A DNA stretch of 54,612 nucleotides from Mytilinidion resinicola (Eukaryota; Ascomycota; Dothideomycetes; Mytilinidiales; Mytilinidiaceae): assembly GCF_010093595.1 (NCBI RefSeq), contig NW_022985457.1, positions 1-54,612 of the forward strand. The letters run 5' to 3'. The notes beneath the pieces are model-generated. The model was not told where the DNA came from. It searched no databases and was given only the letters and a program-made list of their open reading frames with translations. Below are positions 46,734 to 54,612 of the stretch, one piece after another; positions within the stretch are counted from its first letter, which is position 1, and the number at the start of each line of letters is the position of its first letter. Both the position numbers and the translations under genes were made by a program.

Positions 46734-47758
46734 TTAGTTCTTGGGCATACTTGTGCTCGAGATGAACACAATCAGCACTGTTGTATAACTGTAAGAAGGA
46801 CGATATTAGCTAATGGCTTGTGCCTATGCAGAATTCATGCACTTACGTCGCACCTGCCACTACCAATTCGACCGTTTTTGCCTTAGTCGAGCCAGAGAGT
46901 ATTGCAATAAACATAGTAGCAGCGATAACAATTGTAGAAAGTCGGGCGATGAGACTGGTTAAACAATTACAAACAATGACCGGGGCAAGCAAGAGTGTGG
47001 CGATGAAAGGTGTCATCAAAACTCGAGCTATCCGTGTGACAGATGGTTTCGACGTTATATGGACGTTCGGGTCTCTTGAGATATTGAGATGACGATTCTA
47101 TAACGGATTCAGTTTGTATCCATTTTTCTTTTGTGCAGATTTCTTACTTTCCCAAAATATTGACGAGCACGGGTGAAGGTGCACTCTACCAATGTTTCTA
47201 GCCACATCATGACCGTATCATCCATAGAAGCTACACAAAGCAACTCATTTGAATAATTCAGATATGTGGCTTCGTGTCTCGCTATGCAGCCCGTCCCGTT
47301 GATCCAGTTTTGTAAGCTCGCCACCGCTCGGGGCCTCGCAGCTTCGAAGCTGAAGATTTGGTGATTCCTTACGATTAATCCATCTATAACTCTTCTTAGG
47401 GCCTTCAACGTCAAACAGGCAGGGCTTGCATACCGTAATCCGCTAAAGCATCGTCAATTTGCGATAGAATGAACTTTCTTTCACTGTTATCATCCGCTCG
47501 AGTACTTCCAAGACGTAAAGGAACAGTTTCTTCGTGGTCGACTTTCTGCAATTGCTTCTCCAAGGATGATATCCTATCTTGTTTTAACAGAAGCAGGCGG
47601 GAACGCAGGTTAGAGAACCGGCGGCAAAGGTGAAAGGAGTCATGAGACGCAACAAGCGCCGAGAAACGAGGATAACCAGCCGGGTGGTCTTCGACTAGAA
47701 CGAGTCAGTAGTGTTATTGTGTGTTATGTTAGGCATAGGAGTGTAGGTTACTCTGCAT
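46734..47758 (-). CDS. DUF6594 domain membrane protein, five exons
   Basis: Spliced model (minus): exons 47,758-47,752, 47,694-47,434, 47,383-47,148, 47,097-46,847 and 46,788-46,734, 810 nt, 269 aa. The four introns are 57, 50, 50 and 58 nt, all GT...AG, with phases that fit exactly. The protein begins MQIEDHPAGYPRFSALVASH, has a charged helix (LLLLKQDRISSLEKQLQKVD), the middle block SLQNWINGTGCIARHEATYL and three C-terminal hydrophobic segments (VLMTPFIATLLLAPVIVCN; LSTIVIAATMFIAILSG; VELVVAGATYTTVLIVFIS). The layout is that of fungal DUF6594 proteins, whose role is unknown, as I recall the family. The seven-base first exon is the least certain part. No stop or frameshift was seen, so it may be functional. 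Confidence 0.82.
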
Positions 47759-48676
47759 CAGGCGTCTTGAATGATCGTTTCTTTTGTCAGCCTTTTTGGA
47801 GAACCTCGCCACGCGGAATGAGAGAAAATTCTGTATGCATTCCAGATAGGTCCTGCCTACGCCGCCATTATTTACAGGGGTGGTGTGAAATGGATCGGTG
47901 CCGTGGCCGAGTTCGATGTCTGTTGGAGGCGGACAAACCATCGCAAATGGCGTTTTTGGAAGGCGAAAGGCAAAGTGGCAGAGCAGATGATATAAGGCTG
48001 CGACCCCGCTCTGGGGCTCTGTTGAGCATAGGGCGGACGGCGGAACAGCCTTGTCAGCCAGGCAGACTGGCACCAATATTTGAGCTGCAGCAAGGCTGAC
48101 TTATAATGCAAGGCTATAAACCAAATAACACCATAAAGATCCTGCCCGCACCAGTTGGCACTTCTTTCTCATCAGCCCTGGATTTCCAGCGAATAGTTAA
48201 GATGGGATCGATCGATAAGTAAGGCGATTTAGTCTATAGCTTTATTATAGTAACGTTTTCTTAGAAGTACGCACAGCCAGGAAATAGTTTTCCGCGATGA
48301 CGGTGGCCGTTTTGATGTAGAGGAATACAGCAACGTAAGTTTAAATCACCAGACTATTTCGTTAATCCGTATAAACCACCGCCAGCAACCCAAGTTCCGA
48401 CCAAACGACCGAGTTTACATCATTACTCCTTCACGAGAAGGTCCATTTCTAGTATCGTCTGTCAACAATGGGAAATACATTCTCTGCGACGCGAATAAGA
48501 CACCAGTAAAGAACGGAAAAGTCCTCGAAGAATCGGAGCTGGAACTGGAGCCGGAAGACTTTTTCTGATGAGCGAGCAACATTTTGTTGTAAGGGCTGAG
48601 ATGTCAGGGAAAATGTTGCATTGGTCTTGTTTGAAGTATAACGTAATGAAATCAAATGGTCTCTGATTTACATGGT
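47759..48676. other. Intergenic stretch between DUF6594 and caspase genes
   Basis: Both neighbours are on the minus strand, so this holds the 5' region of the DUF6594 gene and the 3' region of the caspase gene. Several open frames exist on both strands (for example 47,729-48,076 minus) but they overlap each other and show no domain; I regard them as chance. Confidence 0.5.
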
Positions 48677-50668
48677 TTACTCCAACACAGTGCGTATTAT
48701 GAAGTTCTGAGTTGCCCATGCATCCTCATCCTGCCCTCGGAAACCAGTGGTCAACGTTGAGAGAAAAGCAGACAGACCATCGCCGCTATGAATGTCTCGA
48801 AATACACTGTCAGCAGTGCGAGAAATCTCGGGTAAGACCATCAGAGGAAAAAAAGTTGGCTTGCTTGTGATAAAGACTTTGATGATGTCTTCACACCGAC
48901 CTTTGCCGCAATTCTGAAGGAACTCAGGGACCTTCATCCGCAACCCTATTATTACCCGCCTACTGTCCATTCCTTCATTCCTTGGTGGTATAATTTTATA
49001 ACCACCTCCACCTGATCCAGAAACGAGGTTTTTGATTCGCCAAGAGGGGGCGAAGTCAAATATGGCCAAGTATAACGGCTTATTGCTGCTATTCTCAACT
49101 GTAAATTCCCATTTTGTGTCGTGCATGACGTGGAATGCTCCGGATTCACCAGCAGGAATTTTAGGAGTAAGTTTGAATGACTCTTCAAAGCTTAAACTGG
49201 ACAGCCGATTCATCACTCCCTCAAAGTACTTGAATGTTGCAAGGTGTTGTAGGACCTCTACGAGAGCTTTTGTTGATCCGTCCGAGCTGCATGATATGTT
49301 TGGAACACAGGGCACTTTGTCATGTAAAGCGTCGACTACTTCGTACTCGTCATGTTCGTTGATGATTACGTTGAATATGCATGGTTCCTCCGTTTGGTAC
49401 TCTGTGAAAAGGCGCACGAAACTTAGTCCCTTTGCTATCTCTTCTAATTGACCGTTGCCGCTGATGCTCGCCGGAAGTTTTACTGGAATACATCGAGGAG
49501 AAAGACTGGTAAGTGGCTTTGCTTTCCAGCCCATCTGGAACTGTAGGGCTGATGTCGGGTCGATCGCTATCAATTCCGATTCGAAGACTCGAGCAGTGTT
49601 GACTCGCACATTCAGAAGTGCCTTTTCCTCCTGATTTTGGGCGTGCTCAGGGGTATCGAACGGATATACGGCGTACTCATCACCTTCGCAGACACCGTGT
49701 ATATGTCCTGCTCTTAAACATAGTTGGTCATCTTCCGTCTTGTATATCGGAACAAAAGCATTATCCGGTGGGAGGAGAGAGTTCCCAAAAAATGCAAAGT
49801 TCTCATTACCATAGCGCATTGGAGTTTGCCGCGGCCAGGAGACATGGAACCTTGTGCTAAGGTGCTCATGTATGGATTGGTGCGTAAGTTCTGTGCCTCT
49901 GTTCCTCAAAGTGCTGAGAGCATCGAGGAGAGAGTAGGTGAGAGCACCTCGTGTCTCATTCCCTATTTCAATTTCATATGCGTATTCCTGGGGAGCGCAC
50001 GCTGAGAGGATTCCATAGCCATCGGGACTGAGAAGCCAGTCTTTCTCCATCGAGGAATCGCGTAAAGTGCTGGCTACGTCAAATAAGCCCGCACTATGCT
50101 CTTGGAGGCTGGCAGCATCGAAGATAGGGTTGTAATCGATGCATCGCACGTCAAACCCGTGCCAGTCGCTGTTGCGCACCACACTCCCAGAAAAGCAACA
50201 ATCAAGGACGAGTGTGACACGAATTCCCTCCTCAACCATCTTGTGTAGGGCCATTGCCAGAGTTTGACCTCTAAGGTATCTGCTTCCCCTACCATCTTCC
50301 GATAGCAGGACTAAAGCAAGTTCGGATTGCGCAAGGCCGGAAAATCGCGCGCCGTGTCCAGAGTAGTGGATGTAGACAAAGTCTCCGCTTTTTGCCATAT
50401 CGATTACCCTGCGAAGGCTAGAGATGAAGTTCTCATATGTCGGCCATACTTCTGGTTCTTCTGATGGACGACCGAAGCTGGGATCTGTGGGAGCTGTTGC
50501 GGTAAGGACAGCTATGTTCGCATTGGGTTCGCCTGTTTCGAGGAAGAGCTTGACGGTCGTCGCATCTCGAACACAGCCTTTGAGACATTTATGTTTGGGT
50601 TCGGGATAGTAATCGATGCCAACTATGACTGCCCAGTGGGTCGTTGCACTGTGAGATTTGATAGCCAT
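48677..50668 (-). CDS. Caspase-like cysteine protease (peptidase C14 family)
   Basis: 663 aa from the Met at 50,668; the frame extends 23 codons further up to 50,737, but that part enters the inverted end of the pogo element, so the inner Met (MAIKSHSATTHWAVIVGIDY) is preferred. The N-terminal ~300 residues form a caspase p20-type fold: GIDYYPEPKHKCLKGCVRDA, catalytic His105 in YIHYSGHG and catalytic Cys158 in LVLDCCFSG, then SACAPQEYAYE and GALTYSLLDAL. The C-terminal ~350 residues have a beta-rich look with a Gly run (SGSGGGGYKII) and no domain I can name. Metacaspase-type enzymes cut after Arg/Lys and act in stress, protein clearance or cell death. The single exon and intact catalytic pair suggest a functional gene. 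Its promoter region is occupied by a transposon. Confidence 0.9.
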   Translation of the reverse strand: MAIKSHSATTHWAVIVGIDYYPEPKHKCLKGCVRDATTVKLFLETGEPNANIAVLTATAPTDPSFGRPSEEPEVWPTYENFISSLRRVIDMAKSGDFVYIHYSGHGARFSGLAQSELALVLLSEDGRGSRYLRGQTLAMALHKMVEEGIRVTLVLDCCFSGSVVRNSDWHGFDVRCIDYNPIFDAASLQEHSAGLFDVASTLRDSSMEKDWLLSPDGYGILSACAPQEYAYEIEIGNETRGALTYSLLDALSTLRNRGTELTHQSIHEHLSTRFHVSWPRQTPMRYGNENFAFFGNSLLPPDNAFVPIYKTEDDQLCLRAGHIHGVCEGDEYAVYPFDTPEHAQNQEEKALLNVRVNTARVFESELIAIDPTSALQFQMGWKAKPLTSLSPRCIPVKLPASISGNGQLEEIAKGLSFVRLFTEYQTEEPCIFNVIINEHDEYEVVDALHDKVPCVPNISCSSDGSTKALVEVLQHLATFKYFEGVMNRLSSLSFEESFKLTPKIPAGESGAFHVMHDTKWEFTVENSSNKPLYLAIFDFAPSWRIKNLVSGSGGGGYKIIPPRNEGMDSRRVIIGLRMKVPEFLQNCGKGRCEDIIKVFITSKPTFFPLMVLPEISRTADSVFRDIHSGDGLSAFLSTLTTGFRGQDEDAWATQNFIIRTVLE

Positions 50669-50714
50669 GTTGATTTCCAAGTTGATGTGATGGATGACTG
50701 TAGTTATGCCACTA

Positions 50715-52903
50715 GAAGTGGCGACCGGCTCGTGCACGCTACCACCTCATGCACGGTCTCGGAGGCCCCTCACCGCTTTTTCTCTCAAGCTTCAACACCG
50801 CACAACTCCACCAAAAATACACAGATTTCCTTCGAAAATGGATGCAATGGAAGCTGCGTTCGCGGAGCTAGATTTAATGGAGAAAAAGATGTATACTGAG
50901 GTCGCAAAGAAGCATGGGATTGACAGAACCACGCTCTCACGGAGGTACCGAGGAATCACGAAGTCAAAGGCTGAGGCCTACAATTCTCAAAAGCTCCTCT
51001 CTCCTGGCAAGACTAAGGCTCTCATCAAATACATCAACAACCTCTCCGAAAGAGGCTTGCCTCCTACGCATCAAATGATACGAAATCTCGCCCAGGATTT
51101 AGCTGGGAGAATGCCAGGAATCCACTGGGTTTCACGCTGGGTCCATTCGAATTCCAAACGCCTCAAATCAGCCTACCTTCTTCCTATTGATAAGGAACGG
51201 AAAAGGGCTGATTCTGCCCTCTACTACAGCCTCTACTTTGAGCTTCTTGGTCGCAAAAGAGATTAATACAACATCCAGCTAGGAAATACATATAACATGG
51301 ATGAGAAAGGATTTCTCATTGGAAAATTGGTTAAGAAGAAGAGAATCTTCAGCAAGCTTGCCTACGAGTCAGGAAGGATGCGCCATGTTATGCAAGATGG
51401 CAATAGAGAGTGGATTACTGTGGTGGCAGCCATCTGTGCAGACAATACGGCACTTCCTCCGACACTTATCTATTAAGCTGGAACAAACAATGTACAGGAT
51501 ACATGGCTTAAGGATTTTGATCCGGACGAACATGCCTGCTTCTTCACATCAACACCAACCGGATGGACCAACAACGACCTAGGCCTTGCTTGGTTGAAGA
51601 TCTTTGATCGAGAGACAAAGGCCAAAGCCAACAAGGAGTGGAGGATGTTACTTATTGATGGCCACGGCTCTTATGTGAATATGAAGTTCATTAACTACTG
51701 CATCAGCAACAGGATTCTCCTGGCTGTATATCCGCCTCATTCAACACACCGCCTGCAGCCATTAGACGTCTCTCTCTTCGTCCCCTTGGCCATTCACTAT
51801 TCCAATGAATTGAACCGGTTTATAATGAATTGTGAAGGATTCTCCCGCTTTATAAAGAGAGACTTCTTCAGGACCTTTTGGGTGGCATGGAAGAAGGCTA
51901 TGACTCCTTCTAATATAGCTAGTGGATGGAGAAAGACGGGTATTCACCCATGGAACCCGGAGGTTGTATTAGATCAATTCAATGCCAAGAAAGAGGAGGA
52001 AGAGGATAAAGATGAAGAAAGGCCATCATCAAGCAACTCTACTGGGTCGGCTCTTACGGCTGGTGACTGGAAGCGAATAGAAACACGCCTAAAACAGGTG
52101 GTAGAAGTTGCTATACAGTCCAGCCTCCAAAAAGAAGTACAAGCTTTGACCAAAGATGTTCACCAACTGATGGCAACTAATACACTTCTTTAAAGTCAAA
52201 TTCGAGGCTACTAAGAAGCATTCAAGATAGAGCAGAAGAAGAGGAAGCGGCAGAAGAACCTCTTTCAGATTCTGGCTGAAGATAATGATGGAAAAGCGGC
52301 AGTCTATTCACCTAATAAGGTGCGGCAGGCTCGAGAGCTACACCAAGAGAAAGAGGATGCTAAGGCTCGTGATACAGCTTTAAAGGCTGAGGAGAAGGTA
52401 CAGAAGCAACTTGCTAAGGAAGAGAAGGAAAGAATAGCTGAGTTCAATCGCTCTGCTAAAGCTGCTAAGCAGAGAGAACAGAAGGATGCTGAGGATCTCA
52501 AGAAGCGCAAGGCACAGGAAGCACGTGAGGCACGTGATGCAGAGAAGCAGCTTAAAGATGAGAGGAAGGTAATACACCAGAGGCAGAAGGCTCGCCAGGT
52601 TGTATTTACTATTCCTGAGGAGCCTACAGGCCAGCAGAATCATGAGGTAGAGGAGTGGGTAGCGAAATCAGCCTCTGGCCGGCCTCAGCGTATCCGGAAT
52701 ACGCCTAAGAGGTACGATGACTCTGTGATTATGATAGAATGAAAGAGCGTCTTCGGTTTAGTCTCCCCATTGATTTCTATGAGGTTCTGAGTAATATGAG
52801 TGAATGTATATGTTTTTGAAGTTCGTGATGCATGCACGGGGAAACCGTGCACGAGGTGGTAGCGTGCACGAGGTGGTAGCGTGCACGAGCCGGTCGCCAC
52901 TTC
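50715..52903 (+). mobile_element. pogo-type DNA transposon with 34-bp terminal inverted repeats
   Basis: The TA duplication at 50,713-50,714 and 52,904-52,905 encloses 2,189 bp. The left end GAAGTGGCGACCGGCTCGTG... is perfectly inverted at the right end for 34 bp. The right end has a 17-bp unit (GTGCACGAGGTGGTAGC) repeated at 52,847 and 52,864, whereas the left has one. It carries one transposase frame (50,838-52,742). Base composition is normal apart from a few transitions, so this is a recent arrival. It lies ~45 bp upstream of the caspase start codon. Confidence 0.92.
50838..52742 (+). pseudogene. pogo-type transposase with four in-frame TAA stops
   Basis: One continuous frame of 635 codons from ATG (MDAMEAAFAELDLMEKK) to TGA at 52,740. 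Domains: psq-type helix-turn-helix (VAKKHGIDRTTLSRRYRG), Tc5-type domain (LPPTHQMIRNLAQDL, WVSRWVHSNSKRL) and DDE core with all three acids intact: D in YNMDEKGFLIG (51,300), D in LLIDGHGS (51,657), D in LQPLDVSLF (51,765). A long Lys/Glu/Ala-rich coiled coil follows (about 52,320-52,600). TAA stops occur at 51,264, 51,474, 52,191 and 52,212. Each would be CAA (Gln) with one C-to-T change, a CpA to TpA step as in RIP. Without frameshifts or lost catalytic residues, it looks only recently inactivated. Confidence 0.88.
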
Positions 52904-52905
52904 TA

Positions 52906-53847
52906 AAGGTAAGTTATCAACGTACTAGACCCCTAGAGTCTACTAGAGCAAGATTACTAGTACTCAGCTCCATTGATTGGGACGATGCCGTTGGTGAGGG
53001 GTCACCGGTGACGAGTCATCGGGTGCAATCGGAGCTAAGATGCAGCGGGGCTGCCAAGTCAGCCAAAATTTCTTCACTGGTCGGCCGCACAAGGAATAGT
53101 GTTTAGACAACGACACGTACCCGCCACGTGTCGCTCGCGAAAGCAAACGACGAGTCCTGCGTAAGGCAGTGTGGAGCAGAGACCGGGTTTCTACTTGCTT
53201 GGGAACTGCACTGCACAACCTGGACAGACCCTCATGCACAAGGTTCTTCACCGGTCGGCCGAACGGGGGGTTAGCGATTCACAGTCGGCCACGTTTCGCT
53301 TACTATGCAAACGACGAGTCCTCTGCAGGCCAGCAGGGAGGAGAGATCGCATTTCCTTTCGTCAGGGAACTACGCCTAGTGACTTCGGTAGACCCTCATG
53401 CACAAGGCTCCGTGTGTAGCAGTGGCACGGAATGCGCCTGTTGACCGGTGAAGCAAAGGTAGCCTGGAAAGACGCCTCAGCACAGCTCACAGGAAGGGAG
53501 CCTTGGGGATAGTTCCAATGGCGAAGTGCGTTTTGGCAATGCAACATCTAAGGTTTTCTAGATAGTCTGCCTACGGCGAGGCTGACTTCACAAACCTAAA
53601 TGTTAAACGTTGCGGGCTTCCACAAAGCGTGCCAAGCATAACCTACAACCTACAGCTATAGAAGAGCAACAATCAGATATGACGGCGCGAACAAGACCAA
53701 CAAATACCCTACTACGATAGCATACTCGAAGCCCGCGCGGTTCCAGAAAGGAAAGAATAGTCTCCAGGAGTTCGCGGTAAGCCTCATCCTAGCTAAGCAG
53801 CGCGCGAAGTAGGCGATTAGACTCTAACTCCAAGTGAAGTTAATATA
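52906..53847. other. Intergenic stretch with degenerate direct repeats
   Basis: No domain-bearing gene. Includes the direct repeats listed at 53,070-53,407. The rest, up to the TPR gene start, has several short open frames on both strands without recognisable features; the last part should hold the TPR gene promoter. Confidence 0.5.
53070..53407 (+). repeat. Degenerate direct repeats
   Basis: TTCTTCACTGGTCGGCCG...CAAACGACGAGTCCT at 53,070-53,156 recurs as TTCTTCACCGGTCGGCCG...CAAACGACGAGTCCT at 53,244-53,322. In addition, the exact 17-mer GACCCTCATGCACAAGG occurs at 53,227 and 53,391. This is consistent with an old local duplication of ~170 bp. Confidence 0.75.
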
Positions 53848-54612
53848 ATGAGTGGAATGGCAAGCTCATCTGATGTCATTGCCAGCAGCGGCTATCGCCC
53901 TTCCACAAGCGGTCTCGCAAATATGGAGCTGTTCCATGTTGAGCCAGAACTGATCGTTACGCTCTATGACATGAGCAGTGAAGACCTCTGTTCTTTCGCG
54001 GAGCTCTATGAAGATCCAGTAAACAATGTGCAAATTGAACTATATGTTCTTGCATACTTCCTTCTCTTCACGAAAACGCTCTCAACAGAACACGTCGAAC
54101 AAGCCATTCAGCGAACAGAAGGATGGGTAGCGGTGACAGAGCTTGACGATCCTGAGCGCGCCCGGCGATTCCAGATACTTGACATGATGTCAGCCAGGAT
54201 GTACGAACTCGCGTACATTTCTCAAGAGTTACTACAGAACTACGAGCGATATGGCAGCATAGAAGACTTGGATAAGGCTATTAGCGTTATAGAGCAAGTA
54301 CTAAATATCACGCCGCAAGGATCTGAAGATCTCGCTGCAATGTTAAGCAATTTTGGTGCTATGCTTAGCCGGCGATTTGAGCGGACTGGGTCGATGGACG
54401 ATCTCAACCAGGCGGTGGACGTTGCCAACATGGCAGTCGAAGCCACTCCTCAGGACCACCCCAAACGAGCTGGCCGGCTGAGCAACCTCGGAAACAGGTT
54501 CGGCAGCCGATTTGAGCAGACTGGGTCGATGGACGATCTCAACCGGGCGGTGGACGTTGGCAACATGGCAGTCGAAGCCACTCCTCAGGACCACCCCAAT
54601 CGAGCCATGTAC
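53848..54612 (+). CDS. TPR-repeat protein, 5' part (runs off the window)
   Basis: Open from ATG 53,848 for 255 codons to the window end. Residues 1-130 are non-repetitive (MSGMASSSDVIASSGYRPST; LYDMSSEDLCSFAELYEDP). From residue ~131 come 45-residue TPR units: a degenerate one (RYGSIEDLDKAISVIEQ), then two nearly identical ones with RFExTGSMDDLNxAVDV and MAVEATPQDHPxRA (54,373-54,507 and 54,508 onward). At DNA level the last two differ at about five of 105 positions. In fungi such arrays form the sensor part of NLR-type receptors or precede a CHAT protease domain. No NACHT or NB-ARC motif is visible in this N-terminal part. The rest of the gene decides its class. Confidence 0.85.
   Translation, partial: MSGMASSSDVIASSGYRPSTSGLANMELFHVEPELIVTLYDMSSEDLCSFAELYEDPVNNVQIELYVLAYFLLFTKTLSTEHVEQAIQRTEGWVAVTELDDPERARRFQILDMMSARMYELAYISQELLQNYERYGSIEDLDKAISVIEQVLNITPQGSEDLAAMLSNFGAMLSRRFERTGSMDDLNQAVDVANMAVEATPQDHPKRAGRLSNLGNRFGSRFEQTGSMDDLNRAVDVGNMAVEATPQDHPNRAMY

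Noticed and set aside
46820..47092. 90-codon plus-strand open frame
   Set aside because: Antisense to exon 4 of the DUF6594 gene, where the minus strand encodes recognisable transmembrane segments.
47719..48111. Overlapping open frames on both strands (126, 115 and 79 codons)
   Set aside because: They overlap each other and have no recognisable domain. The minus-strand one shares only its final ATGCAG with the DUF6594 start and could at most be an N-terminal extension.
48449..48719. Two minus-strand frames overlapping the caspase 3' end, considered as a further exon
   Set aside because: The caspase frame already ends in a plausible stop at 48,677, and no intron consensus linking the frames was found.
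53848..54612. NACHT/NB-ARC receptor call for the TPR gene
   Set aside because: No P-loop or other nucleotide-binding motif is visible in the 255 residues present, so only a TPR protein is claimed.

Overview
The window comes from the nuclear genome of a filamentous ascomycete (Pezizomycotina-type). The evidence is chromovirus-type Gypsy elements, a Tad-like LINE, pogo/Fot1-type DNA transposons with TA target duplications, 50-58 nt GT-AG introns, a metacaspase-like protease with fungal features, and repeats mutated in the way repeat-induced point mutation (RIP) mutates them. No species can be named from the sequence alone.

Two compartments are visible. About 532-44,317 is an AT-rich, gene-free nest of transposon relics in which CpA/TpG has been largely converted to TpA while CpG often survives. 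About 44,318-54,612 has ordinary base composition and carries genes.

Layout of the repeat compartment: an almost unmutated reverse-strand LTR (1-531); the 3' end of a chromovirus with its LTR (532-2197), inserted in a minus-strand Gypsy (2198-~5398); then a second minus-strand Gypsy, here called H. H starts with a putative LTR at 6177, is interrupted at 8605 and resumes at 30,131. The interruption is an old chromovirus E1 (8606-30,130, CTAAT duplication, 547-bp LTRs). E1 was itself invaded by a younger chromovirus E2 (10,465-18,134, CCTAA duplication, 531-bp LTRs) and by a Fot-like transposon (18,818-20,653, TA duplication). A 10-N gap at 23,518-23,527 separates two virtually identical 4,380-bp stretches, which looks like two unmerged overlapping contig ends. 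H ends at a GC-rich solo LTR (33,279-33,573). This is followed by a 5' part of a Tad-like LINE (minus), a truncated plus-strand Gypsy, an unidentified RIP-degraded block framed by two ~80-bp direct repeats, and a second Fot-like transposon (41,788-43,637).

Layout of the gene compartment: an open pogo/Fot-type transposase whose third catalytic Asp is Asn (44,703-46,043); a five-exon DUF6594 membrane-protein gene (46,734-47,758, minus); a caspase-like (peptidase C14) gene (48,677-50,668, minus); a pogo element (50,715-52,903) with perfect 34-bp terminal repeats, lying ~45 bp upstream of the caspase start codon; a short non-coding stretch with direct repeats; and the 5' part of a tetratricopeptide-repeat (TPR) gene (53,848 onward, cut by the window end).

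E2 is preserved well enough to read its organisation: gag in one frame, then PR-RT-RNaseH-INT-chromodomain in the -1 frame with an A-AAA-AAA candidate slip site at the junction, and an antisense Cys-rich/coiled-coil reading frame between pol and the 3' LTR. The caspase, TPR and DUF6594 genes beside a transposon boundary could be part of a cell-death or self/non-self recognition neighbourhood, but that link is inference.
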